Part shown: in pieces, positions 7,388 to 16,500 of the stretch
Layout: each line of letters opens with the position of its first letter
How positions within the stretch are numbered: the stretch's first letter is position 1
Translations under genes and position numbers: made by a program
NCBI GenBank assembly: GCA_937873095.1
Contig: CALMVI010000118.1
Span: 1-45,684 of the forward strand
Source: an uncultured Acetobacteraceae bacterium
Lineage (GTDB): Bacteria; Pseudomonadota; Alphaproteobacteria; Acetobacterales; Acetobacteraceae
Reading direction: 5' to 3'
DNA length: 45,684 nucleotides
The notes under the pieces: generated by a model
Databases searched by the model: none
Told to the model about the DNA's origin: nothing
What the model saw: only the letters and a program-made list of their open reading frames with translations

Positions 7388-8859
7388 CCGACGCCGCCCA
7401 GGCAAAGATACTTGATCTCCAGATAATCCTCGATGCCGTATTTCGAGCCTTCGCGGCCAAGCCCGGACGATTTCACGCCGCCGAACGGCGCCAGCTCGGT
7501 GGAGATGATGCCTTCGTTGATGCCGATGATGCCTGCCTCTATCGCTTCGGCGACGCGGAACACCCGGCCGACATCGCGGGCGTAGAAATAGGCGGCCAGT
7601 CCGTACTCCGTGTCGTTGGCCATCTCGACGGCCTCCTCCTCGGTCCGGAAGCGGAACAGCGGCGCCACCGGACCGAACGTCTCGTCGCGGAATATGTCGG
7701 CCTCGCGCGGCACGTCGGCCAGGATGGTGGGCTCGTAGAAATTGCCGCCGAGCGCGTGCCGCTTGCCGCCGGTGACCACCCGGGCGCCCCGCTGCACGGC
7801 GTCGGCAACATGCGCCTCCACCTTGGCCAGAGCGTCGCCGTTGATCAGCGGTCCCTGTGTGACGCCCTCGTCCATGCCGTTGCCGACACGCAGGGCCTCC
7901 ACCGCGGTTCGCAGTTTTGCGGTGAACGCGTCGAAAATCCCGTCCTGCACCAGCAGCCGGTTGGCGCAGACGCAGGTCTGCCCGGTGTTGCGATACTTGC
8001 TGGCCAGCGCGCCGCGCACCGCCTCGTCCAGATCGGCATCGTCGAACACGATGAACGGCGCGTTGCCGCCGAGTTCCATGCTGGTCTTCTTGATCGTCGG
8101 CGCGCATTGCGCGAGCAGCTTTGCGCCGACCGCGGTGCTGCCGGTGAAGGTCAGCTTGCGCACCATCGGGTTGGCAGTCATCTCCTCACCGATCGCGGTC
8201 GCGGGCCCGGTCAGGATGTTGCAGATGCCGCGCGGCAGCCCCGCGCGCTCGGCCAGCACGCCGAGGGCGAGGGCGGAAAACGGCGTCTGGGTCGCCGGCC
8301 GGATCACGCCGGCGCATCCCGCCGCCCAGCCAGGACCCGCCTTGCGGGTGATCATGGCGGCGGGGAAGTTCCACGGCGTGATCGCGGCGAAGACGCCGAT
8401 CGGCTCCTTCTGCACGATGATGCGGCGACCGGGCAGGTGCTGGGGGATCGTGTCGCCGTAGACCCGCTTGGCTTCCTCGGCAAAGAATTCGATGAAGCTG
8501 GCCGCGTAGGCGATCTCTCCGCGGCTTTCGGCGAGCGGCTTGCCCTGTTCGGCCGTCATGATGACAGCAAGGTCCTCCTGGTTCTGCATCATCAGGTCGA
8601 ACAGCGTGCGCAGGGGCCGCTGGCGCTCCTTGGCGGTCAGAGCGCGCCAGCCTTTCTGCGCCCTGTAGGCCGCCTCGACGGCGCGGCGGGTTTCCGCCTG
8701 GCCCATGCTCGGAACTTCGCCGACCAGCTCGCCATTGGCAGGGTTGCGCACCGCGATGCTGCGCCCGCCCTCGGCCTGGACCCATTGGCCGTCGATCAGG
8801 TTGGCCTGTCGCAGCAGGTCGGGATCGGCCAGCTTGAGGGGGGATGTCGGGGTCAGCAT
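7384..8859 (-). CDS. gabD: NAD(P)-dependent succinate-semialdehyde dehydrogenase
   Basis: This 491-residue aldehyde dehydrogenase has full-length family architecture. Catalytic residues are Asn164 (PWNFP), Glu262 (MELGGNAP) and Cys296 (GQTCVCANR). It oxidises succinic semialdehyde to succinate, the last step of GABA and 4-hydroxybutyrate use. The GQTCVC pair, with Cys298 two residues after the nucleophile, and the C-terminal EIKYLCLGG are typical of GabD. One oddity is Arg187 in VIRPATQTP, where most relatives have Lys-Pro-Ala; this position lies in the coenzyme site. The stretch AGPGWAAGCAG also departs from the usual ALAAGCT. The ATG at 8859 has a GGAG site upstream. It heads a probable operon with DUF3224, gor and nei. 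Related semialdehyde dehydrogenases cannot be excluded. Confidence 0.92.
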   Translation of the reverse strand: MLTPTSPLKLADPDLLRQANLIDGQWVQAEGGRSIAVRNPANGELVGEVPSMGQAETRRAVEAAYRAQKGWRALTAKERQRPLRTLFDLMMQNQEDLAVIMTAEQGKPLAESRGEIAYAASFIEFFAEEAKRVYGDTIPQHLPGRRIIVQKEPIGVFAAITPWNFPAAMITRKAGPGWAAGCAGVIRPATQTPFSALALGVLAERAGLPRGICNILTGPATAIGEEMTANPMVRKLTFTGSTAVGAKLLAQCAPTIKKTSMELGGNAPFIVFDDADLDEAVRGALASKYRNTGQTCVCANRLLVQDGIFDAFTAKLRTAVEALRVGNGMDEGVTQGPLINGDALAKVEAHVADAVQRGARVVTGGKRHALGGNFYEPTILADVPREADIFRDETFGPVAPLFRFRTEEEAVEMANDTEYGLAAYFYARDVGRVFRVAEAIEAGIIGINEGIISTELAPFGGVKSSGLGREGSKYGIEDYLEIKYLCLGGVG

Positions 8860-8920
8860 GCTACGTCTCCGGCCATGGGTCTGCCACGATAACGCGTAGC
8901 TTGCCCGAAGGAACGCTCCG

Positions 8921-9718
8921 TCAACCAGACGGGGTGAGCGCGGTCAGGTAAAGCGTGACCTGGCCCAGCAGCCGGTGGTCGAAGCTTACCCGCACGGGCA
9001 CGGGCGGCCCGCCTTGCAGCATGTTGGCGAGCCAGACGGTGCCGTGCCTCGGCCGTTTGAGGTCGGCCTGGCTTTCGCCTCGAATGAAGCCCGCCAGCTG
9101 GTGCCCTGTCACCTCGCAGCGCAGGGCCTGCCCAGCAAAGATGGAGCGGCCTGAGTGGGCGAGCATCTCCTGCCCGGCCGTGTGCGCATCCTGGGTCGCC
9201 AGCCGCCGGCCGTCATAGGTGCTGACCGAGCCGTCGCATTGCGCCGCCCCGCCGACCTGATGGATCAGCAGCGCCGCGGCACTGAGGGTGTCTATCGTGT
9301 GGCGGGTCTGGGCGGCAGGCACAGGGCTGCGCTCCTGCTCCACCGGCGGGGTCAGCGCTTGGACGACCGGGTCGCCCTCGGCGTAGACGATTCGCGTCAC
9401 GCGGGCAGTGCCCCGCATATGTCCGGACGCTTCGAACAGCGAGGGCTGGGCCTGGCCGCCGGCAAAGCGGCCCTTGGCATGGCTGTCGCTGTCGGCATGC
9501 GTGACCAGGCCGGCCACGCCGGCTGTCTGGAATGCCACCTGTATGTCGTATTCGTTCGCCGTCAGGCTCAACGCGCCGGTCAGCTTGAGCACGAGGAAGC
9601 CGTGGCTGTAGCCCGAATACTCGACGTGATAGCCGCCGACTGGCTCAGCCGATGCGGCAGAGACGAGGGCGGCGGCGAGGGTCACTGCCAATCGTCCGGG
9701 CACGGTCCGCCGCTTCAT
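8921..9718 (-). CDS. DUF3108 family exported protein
   Basis: The 265-residue protein has a signal peptide (MKRRTVPGRLAVTLAAALVS, cleavage near ASAEP). The mature part reads as a beta-rich, lipocalin-like DUF3108 protein: YHVEYSGYSHGFLVLKLTG near the start, repeated beta strands, and VRVSFDHRLLGQVTLYLTAL at the end. DUF3108 proteins are found in the envelope of many alphaproteobacteria; function is unknown. The ATG at 9718 has a strong GGAGG site 8 bases upstream, and the open frame beyond it is antisense to the next gene. It is separated from gabD by 61 bases and is divergent from the MCP-like gene, with an 88-base shared promoter region. Confidence 0.82.
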   Translation of the reverse strand: MKRRTVPGRLAVTLAAALVSAASAEPVGGYHVEYSGYSHGFLVLKLTGALSLTANEYDIQVAFQTAGVAGLVTHADSDSHAKGRFAGGQAQPSLFEASGHMRGTARVTRIVYAEGDPVVQALTPPVEQERSPVPAAQTRHTIDTLSAAALLIHQVGGAAQCDGSVSTYDGRRLATQDAHTAGQEMLAHSGRSIFAGQALRCEVTGHQLAGFIRGESQADLKRPRHGTVWLANMLQGGPPVPVRVSFDHRLLGQVTLYLTALTPSG

Positions 9719-9806
9719 GCACCTAGCCTCCGTGATCGACGGCGCACGCTGTTTACGACCGATAAACGCTTCTGCGCCACCTTGATGGCGACCCACAGGA
9801 GCTTGC
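9719..9806. other. Divergent intergenic region, DUF3108 / MCP-like gene
   Basis: These 88 bases hold both start regions. GTTTA (9751-9755) and TAAAC (9763-9767) form a short inverted repeat that could be an operator, but 5-bp arms are weak evidence. An AGGAG site at 9797-9801 serves the plus-strand gene. No clear promoter hexamers were recognised. Confidence 0.45.
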
Positions 9807-11072
9807 ATGCATCGGCCCATCCCCGGCGTATTCCAAGGGTCGGTGCCGTCCGAGGTGAACGGTCGACAGCTCTGCAGCACCATCGAGCGGGCGTTGGGCG
9901 GCGCTGCCCTTCTGCTTGCCTTCGGCGCTTACGGTCTGACGGTGAGCCTGTCGGGCCAGTTGTCCTGGCTCGCCGTGAGGGTTGGCTGCGCCGCCTTGCT
10001 GGTCATGTCGGTTTTCGGGCTGTGGTTGAGGCATGCGGCGGCGGAAGCGCCGTTCGTGGACACGGCAGGCATCTACCGATCGGTCTTGCGGCGGATGACC
10101 TTCGAGGGCGGCATGCGCCACGCTGCGGCGGAGGGTGGCTTCGCAGGTCTGGCCGGCCTGGTCGGAGACCTGGCGCTGCTGCTGAGGCGGACCCAAGCCC
10201 GCCGGGCCTCGCTGGAGACGACGCTGACTGAAGGGCGTGGCAGCCTGCGGGCAAGCCGCGAGCAGGCGCAGCGCGTCGCGGGCGAAATCCAGCAGCAATT
10301 GGACGTGCTGTCGGCGGCTGCGTGCACGGTGAACGCCACGGACGCGCAGCTGGTGCGTGAGGCTGCGAGCGCCGCCCAGTCGCTGGAGGCCACCGGCACC
10401 GCGGTCGCCCGCGCGATGGACGGCATCGCCGCGATTGCCGGTTCGGTCCGCGCCACGAGCGCCGGCGCACGTCGGATGAGCGAGACGGCGGCACAGGTCG
10501 CCGACGTCGCGCATAACGCGCACCGGTGCATTGCGAACCTGGACGACAGAACCGCCAAGATCGTCCTCGCGCTGGACACCATCGAGCGTGCTTTACAGCT
10601 GGCTGCCTCTGTTGGGCAGGCTGGACGCACTACGGGAGATGGCGAGGACGCATCGGCCCTTGCCACACCGCAGCTCGCTTCGGAACTGCAGGCGGTTGCA
10701 GGCCAGTGCCAGCCGGCTTTGCTGCAAGCCGGCGAGGCGATCCGCGAACTGGTAGCCCAGACGGCGGAGGCAAACCGCCGCACCATGGAGATCGCGGAGC
10801 TGGTCGGAGCGACGCACGACATCGGCCAGACCGTCAGCCGCGCCGTCGAAGAGCAGGGGCAGCAGATCGCGCGGGTGCTGACCGAACTGTACGAGGCTCG
10901 GCCGGGTTTTGCGACGCTTCGTGCCGGGGTGGAGGCGGTGATGCAGAGCTGTGCGGACCGCACCGAGTCGGGCGACGTCATACGCAACACCGCGAATGCC
11001 CTGCCACGGCAGGCAGAGCACCTGGCCCGCATCCTGCGCGGATTGCCCGACCTTACGCCGCCGGCGGAGTAG
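9807..11072 (+). CDS. Membrane-anchored MCP-like coiled-coil protein without a signalling tip
   Basis: The 421-residue protein has two adjacent membrane segments (about 29-49 and 53-74) with almost no periplasmic part. A long cytoplasmic helical region rich in Ala, Glu, Gln and Arg follows (about 95-415). Repeats such as AVARAMDGIAAIAGSVRATS and AVEEQGQQIARVLTELYEA resemble the flanks of methyl-accepting chemotaxis proteins. The conserved tip that docks CheA/CheW (QTNLLALNAAIEAARAGE in true MCPs) is not present, nor is a clear HAMP domain. A chemotaxis role is therefore doubtful; a scaffold or a decayed receptor is possible. The ATG has an AGGAG site 5 bases upstream. The 3' end overlaps the convergent permease gene by 20 bases. 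Confidence 0.8.
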   Translation: MHRPIPGVFQGSVPSEVNGRQLCSTIERALGGAALLLAFGAYGLTVSLSGQLSWLAVRVGCAALLVMSVFGLWLRHAAAEAPFVDTAGIYRSVLRRMTFEGGMRHAAAEGGFAGLAGLVGDLALLLRRTQARRASLETTLTEGRGSLRASREQAQRVAGEIQQQLDVLSAAACTVNATDAQLVREAASAAQSLEATGTAVARAMDGIAAIAGSVRATSAGARRMSETAAQVADVAHNAHRCIANLDDRTAKIVLALDTIERALQLAASVGQAGRTTGDGEDASALATPQLASELQAVAGQCQPALLQAGEAIRELVAQTAEANRRTMEIAELVGATHDIGQTVSRAVEEQGQQIARVLTELYEARPGFATLRAGVEAVMQSCADRTESGDVIRNTANALPRQAEHLARILRGLPDLTPPAE

Positions 11073-12468
11073 AGGCGCGCGCCGGGCGACCGGGCAGGCT
11101 GCGGCGGCGAAGCAGACCGAAGGCGGCCAGGACGAGCGCCACCGCGATCAGGCTGGCCGTGAATTGCGGCCGCAACTCGGCCGTTCCCGCCATCGCCAGA
11201 AGCACCGCGACGATGACGGCCACCACGAGCCAGCTCGCGTAAGGAAACAGCCACATGCGGATGACCAGCCGCTCCGGCGCGCTCGCCTCAAGCATCCGGC
11301 GGAGACGCAGCTGGGAGAGTGCGACGAGCAGGTAGTTGAACAGCGCGATGGCGCCGGACGCACTGACGAGAAAGCTGAATACCGTGGTGGGCGAGACGAC
11401 GGACAGGCCGATTGCGGCGTAGCCGAAAGCCGCTCCGGCCAGGATCGATCGCGCGGGCACATGCCGAGCGTTCACCTTGACCAGCCAGGCCGGCGCGTCG
11501 CCCTTGGATGCGAGGCCGAACAGCACCCTGGAGGTCACGTAAAGGCCCGAGTTGAGGCAGGACAGCACCGCCGTCAGGACAACCAGGTTCATGATGGTTT
11601 CGGCGCCTGGAATGCCGATGACGCCGAGCGCGCGCGCAAACGGCGAGACGCCCGGGCGAATGCCGTCCCATGGCACGACCGCTACGATCAGGGTGATCGA
11701 CATCATGTAGAACAGCAGGATGCGGACGGCGACCGAACTGGTCAGGCGCGCGATGCTTCGTGCCGGCTCGGCAGACTCCACCGCCGCGATCGTGACGATC
11801 TCCGCGCCCACGAAGGCGAAGATCACGCTTGTCACTCCTGCGATCACCGACAGCGGACCGAACGGCGCGAAACCGCCATGCGAGACGAGGTTGCCGGCCG
11901 CCCGTTGAAGCGAACCTCCGACGCCGAGGACGAACACGCCGGCCGTGGCAATGAAGGCCACGATGGCCAGCACCTTCACCGAGGAAAACCAGAACTCGAA
12001 CTCGCCGAAAGACCGGGTGGACAGCAGGTTGACCGCCGTCATCGCGGCAAGCAGCCCCAAGGCCAGCTGCCAAACGGGCGCACCGGTCCATTGCGCAAGG
12101 ATGCCGCCCCCGGCGAGCGCCTCGATCGGCACCACCATCACCCAAAAATACCAGTAGAGCCACCCGCTGGTGAAACCCGCCCAGTCGCCAAGGCCGAGAC
12201 GGGTGAACTCGGTGAACGAGCCTATCCCGGGGTTGGACGCCGCCAGTTCGCTCAGCATGCGCATGACAAGCAGGATGACGAGGCCTGCAAGCCCGTAGCT
12301 GAGGATGCAGGCCGGACCGATGGTCGCGATCGAGGTGCTGCTGCCGACAAACAGGCCGGCGCCGATGATGCCGCCGATGGTGATCATGGTGACGTGACGG
12401 GCGCGAAGCGTGCGCCCGAGCGAGGGACCTTCGGCAGACAAACCTGCGTCCGTGGCGTGCACCTGCAT
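11053..12468 (-). CDS. APC-family amino acid permease
   Basis: The 471-residue protein has about 12 membrane segments. Near the N terminus GGIIGAGLFVGSS is the substrate-contact motif of the amino acid-polyamine-organocation superfamily (TM1), and FAFVGAEIVTIAAVESAEP matches TM6. The overall pattern is close to the AAT subfamily (GabP, CycA, AnsP, ProY): proton-coupled uptake of an amino acid at the inner membrane. The substrate cannot be assigned, but a GABA-type role would fit gabD 2.2 kb away; that is inference. The ATG at 12468 has an AGGAG site 6 bases upstream. It is convergent with the MCP-like gene (20-base overlap) and divergent from a small lipoprotein gene. Confidence 0.92.
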   Translation of the reverse strand: MQVHATDAGLSAEGPSLGRTLRARHVTMITIGGIIGAGLFVGSSTSIATIGPACILSYGLAGLVILLVMRMLSELAASNPGIGSFTEFTRLGLGDWAGFTSGWLYWYFWVMVVPIEALAGGGILAQWTGAPVWQLALGLLAAMTAVNLLSTRSFGEFEFWFSSVKVLAIVAFIATAGVFVLGVGGSLQRAAGNLVSHGGFAPFGPLSVIAGVTSVIFAFVGAEIVTIAAVESAEPARSIARLTSSVAVRILLFYMMSITLIVAVVPWDGIRPGVSPFARALGVIGIPGAETIMNLVVLTAVLSCLNSGLYVTSRVLFGLASKGDAPAWLVKVNARHVPARSILAGAAFGYAAIGLSVVSPTTVFSFLVSASGAIALFNYLLVALSQLRLRRMLEASAPERLVIRMWLFPYASWLVVAVIVAVLLAMAGTAELRPQFTASLIAVALVLAAFGLLRRRSLPGRPARASTPPAA

Positions 12469-12500
12469 CGGGGGCTCCTGTGGCACGGCTAAGAGCATCT

Positions 12501-12527
12501 CCCAACCGATGGTATCACCTGGTTGGG
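12501..12527. promoter_or_regulatory. Inverted repeat upstream of the permease gene
   Basis: CCCAACC (12501-12507) and GGTTGGG (12521-12527) are perfect inverted arms around a 13-base centre that itself contains GGT/ACC symmetry. It lies 32 bases before the permease start, in the divergent promoter region. It could be an operator or a leader hairpin. No family of regulator is indicated. Confidence 0.45.
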
Positions 12528-12667
12528 CGTATTCTTCACGTCTGGGACGATCGTCAGGGCGCCGTCAACGTACGTGCATGCCGGACTTAGCGGGAAGCGC
12601 CCAACCCGGAACTCGTCGCACGAGACGTTGTTGAGGGACGATGAACGGTTTGACGGAGAGGCGTCGC

Positions 12668-12898
12668 ATGCGGTCGGCTCTGGCAATTACCATCGCCCTA
12701 ACCCTGTGCGCCTGTTCGGGTGCGCCGCCGACCGCTGAACAGCGTGCGGCGGCCGCCGACGACCTCAACCCCTCCGGGCGACCCTATGAAGGGCCGCGCG
12801 GCGTACGGTCCAGCTTCCCTCCGGCCGATACCAGTTTTTCGCCGCTGAACTGCCACATCGAAGGTCCCGGCGAGGTGTGTGCCCGCCCCGACAACTGA
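12668..12898 (+). CDS. Small putative lipoprotein
   Basis: The 76-residue protein has a lipoprotein-type signal MRSALAITIALTLCACSG. The lipobox is L-C-A-C, with Cys18 as the likely lipidated residue. The mature part is short (about 59 residues), polar and rich in Pro and Ala, with two further cysteines near the end (NCHIEGPGEVCARP). I do not recognise a family. The ATG at 12668 is preceded by GGAGAGG, a good ribosome binding site. An in-frame ATG at 12641 with a GAGGGA site would add nine residues, so either may be used. It is divergent from the permease and convergent with another small lipoprotein gene. Confidence 0.65.
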   Translation: MRSALAITIALTLCACSGAPPTAEQRAAAADDLNPSGRPYEGPRGVRSSFPPADTSFSPLNCHIEGPGEVCARPDN

Positions 12899-12974
12899 GC
12901 CGGCGAGCGTGTAGCTGGCGTTTCAGGCTGGTTCAGGATCCCCCCAGACGACCAGACTGTCGCGACCGTGAGGC

Positions 12975-13178
12975 CTATTTGGCTCCGCCGGCGCTGTCTG
13001 CAGTTCCCGTTCCTGCAGGACCGCCGCCCACCGACGTGCCGGCGCTTGCACCCGGTTGCGGGCCGGCCCCGGTCGGTGCGCCGGTCGCCTGTCCCGCGGG
13101 CGCGGTGTTGGTGGGCTGAACGCCGCCCTGCGTGCAGCACGCCGTCGCCAAGGCAAACGCCAATATCGTCCAACGCAT
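12975..13178 (-). CDS. Tiny low-complexity putative lipoprotein
   Basis: The 67-residue product begins MRWTILAFALATACCTQGG, a short signal with Cys14 or Cys15 as a possible lipidation site; the lipobox is imperfect. The remainder is low-complexity, composed mostly of Gly, Ala, Pro and Thr, with no recognisable family. The ATG at 13178 has a GGGAG site about 8 bases upstream. Most of the supporting evidence is the signal-like N terminus plus the binding site, so it might still be non-coding. The longer frame reaching 13451 reads through the antisense of tRNA-Lys and is not coding. Confidence 0.5.
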   Translation of the reverse strand: MRWTILAFALATACCTQGGVQPTNTAPAGQATGAPTGAGPQPGASAGTSVGGGPAGTGTADSAGGAK

Positions 13179-13336
13179 CTGGTTCACTCCCACATCCGCA
13201 TCTGCGGAAGGTTGCGGCCGGATCTTACGTCCGGCTCGGGTTCGTCTGCACGGTAAAGCAATGTCACGCAGACTGGAACAGGCGGAATGGCGGCACTGCT
13301 CGTGGAGACAGCGGCTCGACCGACTTCGATGTCGGG

Positions 13337-13412
<76 letters not shown>

Positions 13413-13489
13413 GTCCGAGGTGGCCGCCTGAATAGCAGGGGCGGACAGCAAGGGAAAGCCCTGCGCCTGCTCGCCCGCCTCCCGGCCTG

Positions 13490-13528
13490 GAGCGGGTTCA
13501 GGTTGACTGTGTCAGCCTGGACCCGCTC
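13490..13528. repeat. REP-like stem-loop downstream of dnaE
   Basis: Arms 13490-13507 and 13511-13528 pair over 18 positions with a 3-base loop. Two positions are T:G in plus-strand RNA (A:C in minus-strand RNA), so the hairpin is more stable if read from the plus strand. The left arm is GAGCGGGTTCAGGTTGAC. It lies 62 bases after the dnaE stop. No T-tract follows on the minus strand, so it is not a textbook terminator; a T-rich stretch (CTTCTTGTTTG) follows on the plus strand. Confidence 0.7.
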
Positions 13529-13589
13529 AACCTTCTTGTTTGTCGAGCAGCTTGATCATCCAGGCTGTTCCAGTCTGAATGCTGCTGCT

Positions 13590-16500
13590 TTAGACCTCGT
13601 CGACCCGCTCCACCCCCGGTATTAGCTTCAGCGCCTGGCGGAGCCGAGCGGTGACGGCGAAGCCGCCGGGCAGGGCAACCTCCACCTCCGGACCGTCCGG
13701 CCCCGCGGACTGCAAGACCGGCATCAGGCTCACCCGACCGCGCCCCCGTCCCTCCCGATCGAGCAGGCTTTTGATATGGGGCAGAGCCTCGGTCCGTTTC
13801 AGCCAGATCCGCATGCCGGCGCCGGCGTCCAGCGCCGCCTGATCCAGCGCGACGACATCCTGGGCGGTGATCCGCAGCGCCTCTCCTTCGACGCGAATAT
13901 CCACGGTGACCAGCAGCGCGGCGCCGGGGACGATGAGCGCACGCGCGCGGCCGAGCACCTCGCTGAACAGCGTGACCTCGCAACTGCCAGCCGCGTCCGA
14001 CAGGGTAATCCATGCCATGCGACTGCCGCTTTTCGTCGTGCGCTCCTTTACGCCTGCGACGCAGCCGGCGAGCCTGACCCTTCCGCCACCGGCTTCCGCG
14101 CGCGTCTGAACCGCGTTGGTCTGGACGGCGCCGAGCCTGCGCAGCAGGGAGGCGAACCCGTCCAGAGGATGCGCGGTCAGGTGGAAGCCGATGGCTTCGG
14201 CCTCGTAGCCCAGCCGCTCCATGTCCGGCCAGTCGGCCAGTTCGGGCAGGCGGAGGGTCTCGGTCTTGCCTGCCTCGCCGAACAATCCGATCTGGCCGCT
14301 TGCCGCCTCCTCCGCACGCGACTGGGCACGACGTAGGATGGTTTCCGCGCCGGCAAACAGGCGCGCACGGTTGGGATCGAGCGCGTCGAAGGCGCCGGCA
14401 CGGGCCAGGTTTTCGAGCTGCATCTTGCTGATCTGGCTCGGGTCCACGCGTGCCGCGAAGTCGGAGACGTCGGCGAACGCCTTGCCGCCCCGCGCCCGCT
14501 CGAGCGACTGCATCGCGGCAAAGCCGATCTTCTTGATCGCGGCCAGGGCGTAGCGGATCGCCAGCGAGCCGTCGGCCTGGCGTTCGACGCGGAAATCAGC
14601 ACCGCTCGCGTTGATGGCAGGCGGCAGGACGCGGATCCCCATGCGCTCGGCTTCGGTGCGCAGCGCAGACAATTTGTCCGTGTTGCCCATGGCCAGCGAC
14701 ATGCAGGCGGCCAGGAACGGCACAGGATGGTTCGCCTTCATCCAGGCGGTCTGATACGAGACCAGAGCGTAGGCGGCCGCGTGGCTCTTGTTGAAGCCGT
14801 AATCGGCGAACCGCGCCATCAGGTCGAAAACCTCGACGGCCTTTGCCAGCGGTATGCCCCGCGCCATGGCGCCGTCGGTGAAGACCTGCTTCTGCGCGTC
14901 CATCTCCGAACGGATCTTCTTGCCCATGGCGCGGCGCAGCAGGTCGGCCGCGCCCAGGCTGTAGCCGCCCATCCGCTGCGCGATCTGCATGACCTGCTCC
15001 TGGTAGACCATGATGCCGTAGGTCTCGCCCAGTATGTCGCGCAGCTCCTCATGCGGCGGTGCCCAAGGCTCGCCGTGCTTGCGCCTGCAGTAGTCGGGAA
15101 TGTTGGCCATTGGACCCGGCCGGTACAGCGCGACGGCGGCGATCAGGTCTTCCAGGCGATCGGGGCGCATCTGACGAAGCACGTCCCGCATGCCGGCCGA
15201 TTCGAACTGGAACACCCCGCCCGCATCGCCGCGCGCCAGCATGGCATACGTGGCCGCGTCGTCGAGCGGCAGACTCTGCAAGTCCACCTCGACCTGCAAC
15301 TGGCGCAAGTATTCGATCGCCCGTTGCAGGATGGTGAGCGTCGTCAGCCCGAGGAAGTCGAACTTCACCAGGCCGGCCTGCTCGACCCATTTGAGGTTGT
15401 ACTGCGTCACCAGCGTGCCTTCGCGCGGGTCACGATACATCGGGATGAGATCGGTCAGCGTCCGGTCGCCGATCACCAGCCCGGCCGCGTGCGTGCTCGC
15501 GTGCCGGTACAGGCCCTCAACCTGCAAGGCGATTTCCAGCAGGCGGCCGATGGCCTCGTCGCCATCGCGCAACTCCTGCAGCCTGCGCTCCCCATCGACG
15601 GCTTCGCTGAGCGTCACGGGCTTGGCAGGGTTGTTCGGTATCAGCTCGGCAACCCGGTTGACCTGACCGTAGGGCATGCCCAGCACGCGTCCGACGTCAC
15701 GCACCGCTGCGCGCGCCTGCAGCTTGCCGAAAGTGATGATCTGCGCCACGCGGTCTGCACCGTATTCCCGTCGAACGTAGTCGATCACCTCGTCGCGCCG
15801 GTTCTGACAAAAATCGATGTCGAAATCGGGCATCGACACGCGTTCGGGGTTGAGGAAACGCTCGAACAGCAGGTCGTATTGAAGCGGATCGAGGTCAGTG
15901 ATCGTCAGTGCCCAGGCAGCGACCGAGCCCGCCCCCGATCCGCGTCCGGGTCCCACGGGGATGCCCTGGCTTTTCGCCCATTGAATAAAATCGGCAACGA
16001 TCAGGAAGTAGCCGGCAAAACCCATCTTGGCGATGACGTCGAGTTCGTAATCCAGCCGCTCGGCATACCGTGCCTGCCGCGCCGCGTCGGCCGCCGCCGC
16101 AGCCATGCGCCGCGCCAGGCCCTCGCGCGCCATCGCACGCAGCGTTTCCTCCTCGGTCGCGCCTGCGCGAACCTTGGGGCAGACCGGCAGCAGCGGCTTA
16201 CGCGTTTCGGCGGTCACGACACAGGTTCGGGCAAGGGCGAGCGTGTTGTCGCAGGCTTCGGGAAGGTCGGCGAACAGCGCGCGCATCTCGGCCGCGGACT
16301 TGAAGTAATGCTGTGGCGTGACGCGACGCCGGTCCGCCTCGGACAGCAGCCTTCCCTGCGCGATGCACAGCAGCGCGTCGTGCGCTTCGTGCATGGCTTG
16401 CGTCGCAAAGAAGCACTCGTTGGTTGCGACGAGCGGCAGGCCGTGCTGATCGGCGAGCGATATCATCGCAGGCTCGACAGCCCGCTCGAGATCGGTGCCA

